Translations under genes and position numbers: made by a program
Shown here: piece after piece, positions 58,368-64,000 of the stretch
Layout of the letters: every line of letters starts with the position of its first letter
Numbering within the stretch: position 1 is the first letter of the stretch
NCBI RefSeq assembly: GCF_035994185.1
Contig: NZ_CP108538.1
Span: 6,301,501-6,365,500, forward strand
Origin: Streptomyces sp. NBC_01217
Lineage (GTDB): Bacteria > Actinomycetota > Actinomycetes > Streptomycetales > Streptomycetaceae
Reading direction: 5' to 3'
DNA: 64,000 nucleotides
Notes under the pieces: generated by a model
Told to the model about the DNA's origin: nothing
The model's input: the letters and a program-made list of their open reading frames with translations, nothing else
Databases searched by the model: none

Positions 58368-58921
58368 TGTTCGCGATATCCCTGGGCGACGACGGAGCGG
58401 AGCTGCGTCCGCTGGAGATCTGGCAGGCGGCGGAGTTCCTCGCCCATATGGACCGGGCCCGCGAGATCGTCGACCCCTGGATCCCCTTCGCCTCCTTCGC
58501 CACCGACCTGGACTCGGCGCGCGCCCTGCTCGGGCGGTACGCGCAGAAGCAGGCGGCCGACACGGGACGGCTCTACGGCATCTGGCTGGACGGCACGCTC
58601 GTCGGCGGTGTCCTGTTCCGTATCTTCGATACGGAGTCGGGCAACTGCGAGGTCGGCTGCTGGCTGGAACCGGCGGGGGAGGGGCGCGGCCTGGTCACCC
58701 GGGCGGCACGCAAGCTGATCGACTGGGCGGTGTACGAGCGCGGCATGCACCGCGTGGAGTGGGACGCGTCCGCCGCGAACACCCGCAGCATCGCCGTGGC
58801 CAAGCGGCTCGGCATGACGCGCGACGGGGTGCTGCGCGAGAACTACCTGTACCGCGGTGAGCGGCACGACTCGGAGATCTGGTCCGTACTGGCCCGGGAG
58901 TGGCGGGAACAGAAGGGCTGA
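58367..58921 (+). CDS. GNAT acetyltransferase (RimJ/RimL type)
   Basis: 184 residues from ATG 58367; the preceding ATG at 58364 overlaps the MMPL stop but lies only 1 base from AAGGAG, so the second is preferred. Acetyl-CoA site region VGCWLEPAGEGRGLVTRAARKLIDWA, then VEWDASAANTRSIAVAKRLGM and LYRGERHDSEIWSVL, all usual for the family. Coupled to the transporter gene, perhaps modifying its substrate (inferred). Confidence 0.9.
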   Translation: MFAISLGDDGAELRPLEIWQAAEFLAHMDRAREIVDPWIPFASFATDLDSARALLGRYAQKQAADTGRLYGIWLDGTLVGGVLFRIFDTESGNCEVGCWLEPAGEGRGLVTRAARKLIDWAVYERGMHRVEWDASAANTRSIAVAKRLGMTRDGVLRENYLYRGERHDSEIWSVLAREWREQKG

Positions 58922-58923
58922 GG

Positions 58924-58966
58924 GCGGGGGTGGGACGGCGTTAAGCGGGGGTGGGGACGGCGTTAA
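58924..58966. repeat. Two-copy 21/22-bp tandem repeat
   Basis: The unit GCGGGGGTGGGACGGCGTTAA occurs twice, the second copy with one extra G. It follows the GNAT stop directly. Confidence 0.75.
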
Positions 58967-59001
58967 GGAGGTTCTCATACGGGCCGCCTAGCGTGCGGGA
59001 C

Positions 59002-59646
59002 ATGAACCCCAGAACTCCCATGAACACCACCACCCCCACCGCTCCGGCGGTTCCCGACGCCGAGGAGACCGCGGCCGGGGTGACCACTGCCGACGACGCG
59101 ACGCACAACCTCGACAAGGGGGCGGCCGAAGCCGAGGGAGAGCTCACGACGGCCGACGAGGGCCTCGATGATACCGACGCCGACGACTCCGCCGCCTCCG
59201 GCTTCGAGGGCGCCGACTTCGACGACTCCGGCAAGGGGCCGTCCGGCCTCGTCCCGGCCGCCGCGGCCGTCGCCGCCGCCGGACTCGGGGTCGTCGCGCT
59301 CAGCGGGTCCTGGGCCGGCAAGGTCATCGCGGAGCGCGAGACCCTGATCGGGCAGATCAAGACCCCGAGCGGCAGTTCCGCGGCCCAGCAGATCTCCGAG
59401 ATCTACGGCGACGCCTGGCACTCCACGGCGCTGGTCAACGGCCTCTTCGCGCTGCTCGCCCTGCTGGTCGGCGTCTTCGCCCTGGTCCGCCCGGCCTTCG
59501 GCGCGCCCTCCTCGCACCCGCAGCCCGGCTGGGTGCGTGCCGTCGCGGCCGCCGGCATCGCCCTCGGTGTCCTCGGTGTGCTGATATCCGTCGGCATGTA
59601 CTTCGACCTCATCGTCTCCCTGCCGACCGCGGTCACCACCAAGTGA
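59002..59646 (+). CDS. Membrane protein with acidic N-terminus, unknown function
   Basis: 214 residues. About 75 acidic, Thr/Ala-rich residues (EETAAGVTTADDATHN, DDTDADDSAASG), then three hydrophobic segments about 80-102, 140-160 and 180-205. No family recognised. Monocistronic by spacing. Confidence 0.75.
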   Translation: MNPRTPMNTTTPTAPAVPDAEETAAGVTTADDATHNLDKGAAEAEGELTTADEGLDDTDADDSAASGFEGADFDDSGKGPSGLVPAAAAVAAAGLGVVALSGSWAGKVIAERETLIGQIKTPSGSSAAQQISEIYGDAWHSTALVNGLFALLALLVGVFALVRPAFGAPSSHPQPGWVRAVAAAGIALGVLGVLISVGMYFDLIVSLPTAVTTK

Positions 59647-59875
59647 GCCGAGCGAGCCGAGTGAGTACGCACCTCCCAGCGGCCGTCTAAGGCATCCGCC
59701 CGGGCGGTCCCGGCCCGTATGCGGCAGTGTCCGCACCCGGCTAAGGCCTCCCACCCGGTGAAGATGCGGAACTCACCCGATGTGGTGGCACCCCCTGGGA
59801 GACGACAGTGGGGGCACGGCAGAAGCACTGCCGCCCCCCAGGCCCCAACAGGCCGTCGTCCTCAGGGAGAAGCAC

Positions 59876-60061
59876 ATGTACGCCCTCGAACTCCACAAGG
59901 TGCACGAGACCGAACTGCGGCGCCGGGCCGAGCAGGCGCGGCTTGTCGGGGAGGCCCGTCGTGCCCGCCGGGCCGCCCGCAGGGCCGCGCGTGAATCCGT
60001 ACGCAAGGAGGCGGAGGGGCCGGTGAGTACGGACCGGAACCGGTTCGTCCACGCCGCGTAG
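59876..60061 (+). CDS. Small Arg-rich helical protein (61 aa)
   Basis: ATG 59876 with AGGGAGAAG upstream. YALELHKVHETELRRRAEQA followed by alternating Arg/Ala (RRARRAARRAARES) predicts one long basic helix, possibly nucleic-acid binding. 18 bp before the large LuxR-type gene, so probably co-transcribed. Confidence 0.75.
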   Translation: MYALELHKVHETELRRRAEQARLVGEARRARRAARRAARESVRKEAEGPVSTDRNRFVHAA

Positions 60062-60079
60062 CGGCCTTGTGGCGGCTGC

Positions 60080-63000
60080 GTGATGCCGGACGAACCGATT
60101 CCGGGGCCCGCACTGTCGGACCCGTATGCGATGCTCGGCGACGTGGAGACCAGGTCCGTCAGTCCCGTGTTCGTCGGCCGCGCAGGTGAATTCGCCTCCC
60201 TCGTCGATGCGCTCACCCGCGCCACCGCGCCGAGCGGCGGCGGCACCGGCGGCGAGCCGCAGGCGCTGCTCATCGGCGGCGAGGCGGGCGTCGGCAAGAC
60301 CAGGCTGGTCGAGGAGTTCCTCGCGGCGGCGGTGCGCCGCGAGGCCGCCGTCGCCGTCGGCGGCTGTGTCGAGATCGGCGCCGACGGCCTGCCGTACGCC
60401 CCGTTCTCCACCGCCCTGCGCGCCCTGCGCCGCACCCTGCCCGACGAGATGGCCGCGGCCTGCTCCGGGCAGGAGGGCGAGCTGGCCCGCCTGCTCCCCG
60501 AACTCGGCGAGGCCGACCGGGACGCGACCGACGAGCACAGCACCGCCCGCCTCTTCGAACTCACCGCCAGACTCCTGGAGCGCATCTCCGCACAGCGCGC
60601 GGTCGTCCTCGTCCTGGAGGACCTGCACTGGGCCGACGCCTCCACCCGCCATCTCCTCGCCTATCTCTTCCGCACCGTGCGCAGCGGCCGCCTCGTCGTG
60701 ATCGGCACCTACCGCTCCGACGACATCCACCGCCGCCACCCCCTGCGCCCCCTCCTCGCCGAGCTGGACCGGCTCCGTGCCGTCCGCCGGATCGAACTCG
60801 CCCGCTTCAACCGCGCCGAGGTCCGCCGCCAGCTCACCGGCATCCTCGCCGCCACCCCCGAGCCCGCCCTCGTGGACGAGATCTTCGAACGCTCCGACGG
60901 CAACGCCTTCTTCGTCGAGGAACTCGCCTGCTGCCTGGAGTGCGGCGACCACTCCCGGCTCTCCGACTCGCTGCGCGACCTCCTGCTGGTCCGCGTCGAA
61001 GCGCTCCCCGACGGCGCCCAGAAGATCGCCCGGATCGTCGCCGAGGGCGGCTCCACCGTCGAGTACGAACTGCTGGCCGCCGTGGCGCAACTTGCCGAGG
61101 ACGAGCTCATCGAGGCGCTGCGGGCGGCCGTCGGCGCCAATCTGCTGCTCACCTCCCCCGAGGGCAACGGCTACCGCTTCCGCCACTCCCTGGTCCGGGA
61201 GGCCGTCAGCGACGACCTGCTGCCCGGCGAGCGCTCCCGGCTCAACCGGCGCTACGCACAGGCCCTGGAGGCCGACCCCACCCTCGTCCGCGCCGGTGAA
61301 CGCGCCACCCGGCTCGCCAGCTACTGGTACGGCGCACACGATGCCGCCAAGGCCCTGCCCGCCGTACTGCAGGCCTCGGCCGAGACCCGCCGCCGCTACG
61401 CGTTCTCCGAGCAACTGCGCCTGCTGGAACGGGCGATGGAGCTGTGGGACGACGCCCCCGACGAGGTGCGCCGCACCCTGCGCCCCATCGACTACGCCGA
61501 GAGCTACCCGGCCTGCGGCTGCGACCCCGACACCACCCCGCTGCGCTATCTCGACCTGATGGCCGAGGCCACCGTCGCCGCCCGGTTCGGCGGCGATCGC
61601 GAACGGGCCCTGGCCATCGCCAAGAAGGCCATGCGCGTCCTGAACGGCGAGGACGACCCGCTGCGCGCCGCCTGGTTCTGGGTCCAGCGCTCACGGCTGA
61701 TGCAGGACCTCGCCCGGGGCGACGGCCGGCAGGAACTGGCCAACGCCCAGGAGCTCGTCCGCGGCCTGCCCCCGTCCGCCGTGCACGCCGATGTCCTGAT
61801 GAGCGTGGCTGGATGGGGCGCGCTGCACCGCCCGGGCGCCGAGACACTGCTCGCCGTCGACCGGGCCGTGGAGTACGCCAGGCTCGTCGGTGACGAGTAC
61901 ATCGAACTGCACGCCAGGCTCACCCGTGGCTGGCTCACCGCCGACGCGGGCGATGCCGACGAGGGTATCGCCGAGATGTACGCGGTCCGCGACCGCGCCG
62001 ACGAGCTGCACCTGGTCGGCATCATGAGCCGGGCAGGCATCAACCTCCCCTCCACCCTCGAAGCCATGGGCCGCTCCCTGGAGGCTGTGGCCGCCGCGGA
62101 CCACGGCATCGAGATCAGCCGCAGCCACGGCATCGCCGACATGGAGGCCTGGGTCCGCTGCAACCAGGCGACCTCGCTCTTCTCCCTCGGCCACTGGGAC
62201 GAGAGCCGGACCACCACCGACGCGGCGGCCCGCGCCGCCCAGTCCGGCAAGGCGCAGGGACTCGTCGCCTCACACCGGACCGAACTGGCCCTCGCCCAGG
62301 GGGACCTGGCCGAAGCCGAGATCCAACTCGCCCTGACCCGGCGCTTCTTCGGCTCCCGCGACCCGCAGCCCCAACACCTCATCACTCCCGTGCGCCATGC
62401 CATGATGCTCGCCGTGCAGCAGGGGCGGCTCCCCGAGGCGCGGGCCGTGTTCGAGGCACAGTCGGAGCAGGGCTTCCCGCCCGGCACCCAGCGGTACGCC
62501 CTGCCGCTGCTCCATGTCGCAGCCGCCGCCGAGGCCGACTCCCGGGGGCTGCCCGCGGCCGACCCCGGTCGTCCGGCGATCCTCGCGGCCGTCCGGGCCC
62601 ACCTGAAGCGGCTGCCGATGCTCGTCCCCGTCTGGGCGGCGCACGGTCTTCTGGTCGACGCCGAGCTGGCCAGGGCCGAGGGCCTCGACACCCCCGACCA
62701 CTGGTCCCGCGCCGCCGCCGCCTTCGCCCCGCTCCACCGCCCGTACCAACTGGCCCAGATCCACTACCGCTGGACCGAGGCCCTGCTCATCGCCTCCGGC
62801 GACCGGTCCGCGGCCACCGCCCTGCTGCGCGACGCCCACCACACCGCCGGGCGACTCGGCGCCCGCCCGCTGACCGAGACCATCGAGCTGCTGGCGGGCC
62901 GCGCCCGCATCACCCTCACCGCGCCCGAGCGGACCGGGGCCCATGGCACCGCGCACGAGATACCGGCCGCCGTCACCGTCCCCGACCGGGACGGCACCAC

Positions 63001-63283
63001 CGAGGAGACCGCGGACCGCGAGCAGACCGAGGACCATCTGCGCGAGGCCGCCGCGGCGGCGGTGGAGTCCTTCGGGCTGACGCGCCGCGAACAGGATGTG
63101 CACCGGCTGGTCGCCGCCGGTCACACCAATCGCCGCATCGCCGAGGAGCTCTACATATCGCCCAAGACCGCGAGCGTGCATGTCTCCAACATCCTCGCCA
63201 AGCTCGGCGTCTCCAGCCGCGGCGAGGCGGCCGCCCTGGCCCACAGGCTCCGTCTGTACCCCGCCGGGAACGCCGCCTCCTGA
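60080..63283 (+). CDS. Large LuxR-family AAA ATPase regulator (LAL type)
   Basis: 1067 residues from the GTG at 60080 (ATG 60083 equally possible; no clear ribosome site). Walker [12 protein letters not shown] near 66-76, Walker [13 protein letters not shown] near 175, a long TPR-like middle region, and a LuxR helix-turn-helix at about 997-1054 ([40 protein letters not shown] broken here as [26 protein letters not shown]). Regulators of this build often control secondary-metabolism genes, but none are next to it in this window. Confidence 0.92.
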   Translation: MMPDEPIPGPALSDPYAMLGDVETRSVSPVFVGRAGEFASLVDALTRATAPSGGGTGGEPQALLIGGEAGVGKTRLVEEFLAAAVRREAAVAVGGCVEIGADGLPYAPFSTALRALRRTLPDEMAAACSGQEGELARLLPELGEADRDATDEHSTARLFELTARLLERISAQRAVVLVLEDLHWADASTRHLLAYLFRTVRSGRLVVIGTYRSDDIHRRHPLRPLLAELDRLRAVRRIELARFNRAEVRRQLTGILAATPEPALVDEIFERSDGNAFFVEELACCLECGDHSRLSDSLRDLLLVRVEALPDGAQKIARIVAEGGSTVEYELLAAVAQLAEDELIEALRAAVGANLLLTSPEGNGYRFRHSLVREAVSDDLLPGERSRLNRRYAQALEADPTLVRAGERATRLASYWYGAHDAAKALPAVLQASAETRRRYAFSEQLRLLERAMELWDDAPDEVRRTLRPIDYAESYPACGCDPDTTPLRYLDLMAEATVAARFGGDRERALAIAKKAMRVLNGEDDPLRAAWFWVQRSRLMQDLARGDGRQELANAQELVRGLPPSAVHADVLMSVAGWGALHRPGAETLLAVDRAVEYARLVGDEYIELHARLTRGWLTADAGDADEGIAEMYAVRDRADELHLVGIMSRAGINLPSTLEAMGRSLEAVAAADHGIEISRSHGIADMEAWVRCNQATSLFSLGHWDESRTTTDAAARAAQSGKAQGLVASHRTELALAQGDLAEAEIQLALTRRFFGSRDPQPQHLITPVRHAMMLAVQQGRLPEARAVFEAQSEQGFPPGTQRYALPLLHVAAAAEADSRGLPAADPGRPAILAAVRAHLKRLPMLVPVWAAHGLLVDAELARAEGLDTPDHWSRAAAAFAPLHRPYQLAQIHYRWTEALLIASGDRSAATALLRDAHHTAGRLGARPLTETIELLAGRARITLTAPERTGAHGTAHEIPAAVTVPDRDGTTEETADREQTEDHLREAAAAAVESFGLTRREQDVHRLVAAGHTNRRIAEELYISPKTASVHVSNILAKLGVSSRGEAAALAHRLRLYPAGNAAS

Positions 63284-63315
63284 CGCCGGAACCGCCCCCG
63301 GCGCCCCCGGCCCTC

Positions 63316-63627
63316 TCAGGGCCGCGCGTCCGGCCCTGCTTGGGCCGGCCCGCTCTCCGGGTCGTCCGGCGTACCCGGCCCGGACGCCATCTCCGGATCG
63401 ACCGCGACCGCGTCCGGGCCGTCCGGGTCCGGCAGCGCCTCCCGGTCAGCCGCAGGGCCGCTGTCGGCCCCCGGCGCCCTGACGGTCACCTTTCCGGAGG
63501 CGAGGTCTATCGGCCCGCGCCCCGGGTCGCCGACACCGAGATCCACCCGGCTCAGCTCCAGCCGCCTCTGCTCCTCGGCGGCGTGCTTACGGCCCGGTGC
63601 GAAGAGCTCCTCGAAGAAGTTGAACAC
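63316..63627 (-). CDS. DUF6191-like small protein
   Basis: 103 residues from the GTG at 63627, with AAAGGG at a good distance (GTG 63636 is closer to it). N-terminal FNFFEELFAPGRKHAAEE and LSRVDLGVGDPGRGPIDL fit DUF6191 as I recall it. The C-terminal half is Pro/Asp/Gly-rich. Function unknown. Confidence 0.72.
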   Translation of the reverse strand: MFNFFEELFAPGRKHAAEEQRRLELSRVDLGVGDPGRGPIDLASGKVTVRAPGADSGPAADREALPDPDGPDAVAVDPEMASGPGTPDDPESGPAQAGPDARP

Positions 63628-63658
63628 CGGCCGCACGCCCTTTCACCTGCTGTAGCCG

Positions 63659-64000
63659 CTACCGCACCTCCAGCACCAGGATCCTGTCGTCTCCCGGCTT
63701 CGGGGTGCCACGGGTGTCCGTGTTGTTCGTGACGAGCCAGAGCCTGTTGCCGCCCGCGGCGAGCACCGTGCGCAAACGCCCGTACCTTCCCTCCAGGAAC
63801 GCCTGCGGGGGCGCCAGAGATTCCTTGTCCGGCTTGCCGGACAGTGGAATCCGCCACAGTCGCTCACCGCGCAGGCCCGCCATCCAGACCGAACCCGCGG
63901 CGAAGGCGATCCCGCTCGGGGAGGCCTCGGAGGTCTTCCACTGGGCCACGGGGTCGATGAATCCCGGCTTCTTCGCCGTGCCCTCGGCCTCCGGCCAGCC
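63659..64000 (-). CDS. PQQ-dependent sugar (glucose/sorbosone) dehydrogenase, C-terminal part
   Basis: 114 codons; the gene runs off the right edge, so this is its 3' end. GWPEAEG, SPSGIAFAAGSVWMAGLRG, RYGRLRTVLAAGGNRLWLV and NNTDTRGTPKPGDDRIL are the closing blades of the soluble glucose dehydrogenase beta-propeller. Secreted or lipoprotein in relatives; that end is not visible. Confidence 0.9.
   Translation of the reverse strand, partial: GWPEAEGTAKKPGFIDPVAQWKTSEASPSGIAFAAGSVWMAGLRGERLWRIPLSGKPDKESLAPPQAFLEGRYGRLRTVLAAGGNRLWLVTNNTDTRGTPKPGDDRILVLEVR

Overview
The window is chromosomal DNA of a Streptomyces species or a close relative. It has very high GC, mostly G or C third codon positions, many GTG and TTG starts, Tat-type signal peptides, and one rare TTA leucine codon. 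The run from sdaA through glyA, gcvH and gcvT to ligA, a GGDEF-EAL gene of the RmdB type and gatCAB matches, from memory, the layout around SCO5469-SCO5501 of S. coelicolor. No rRNA, tRNA or CRISPR array was seen.

Layout. (1) 1-6446: the 3' part of a giant secreted enzyme. It joins a GH92 alpha-mannosidase, carbohydrate-binding modules, FIVAR helices and two Fn3 domains to a PAP2 acid phosphatase, and ends at a strong terminator. (2) 6481-21070: a 14.5 kb accessory region bounded by a 132-bp direct repeat, 76 bp of it identical. The repeat covers the terminator and last codons of sdaA. Inside are a DinB/DUF664 protein, a P450-ferredoxin-ferredoxin reductase operon with an OmpR-type two-component system just upstream, an IS5-family element broken by a nonsense codon, two small secreted proteins, an IS1380-family element, a long tandem-module histidine kinase with a NarL-type regulator, and fused fragments of TetR, DUF397, MmyB-like and IS3 genes. 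(3) 21017-28317: serine and glycine metabolism (sdaA, glyA, gcvH, gcvT behind a tandem glycine riboswitch), a TTA-containing P-loop gene, and two SseB-like genes.

(4) 28671-35000: a complete five-gene oligopeptide/dipeptide ABC importer with overlapping genes. (5) 35019-44023: small membrane proteins, a thioesterase, a TetR regulator, a cysteine desulfurase, a Tat-exported amidase, mnmA, an alpha/beta hydrolase that has lost its catalytic Ser and His, DUF427, LOG-like and SDR genes. (6) 44092-53606: a MetE-like protein, ligA, rmdB, then gatC-gatA-small membrane protein-gatB ending in an 18-bp-stem terminator. (7) 53828-64000: phospholipase C, an MMPL transporter with a GNAT gene, small proteins, a large LuxR-type AAA regulator, a DUF6191-like protein and the 3' end of a PQQ-type sugar dehydrogenase.

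How they fit together. The gcv, glyA and sdaA genes take glycine through serine to pyruvate and are switched by glycine. Cysteine desulfurase could supply sulfur to MnmA. GatCAB charges Gln/Asn tRNAs indirectly. The best candidates for something not described before are the GH92-PAP2 fusion and the sdaA-targeted accessory region with its two-component/P450 operon and secreted-protein pair. No integrase was found in the region, so its mobility is inferred only from the repeats.
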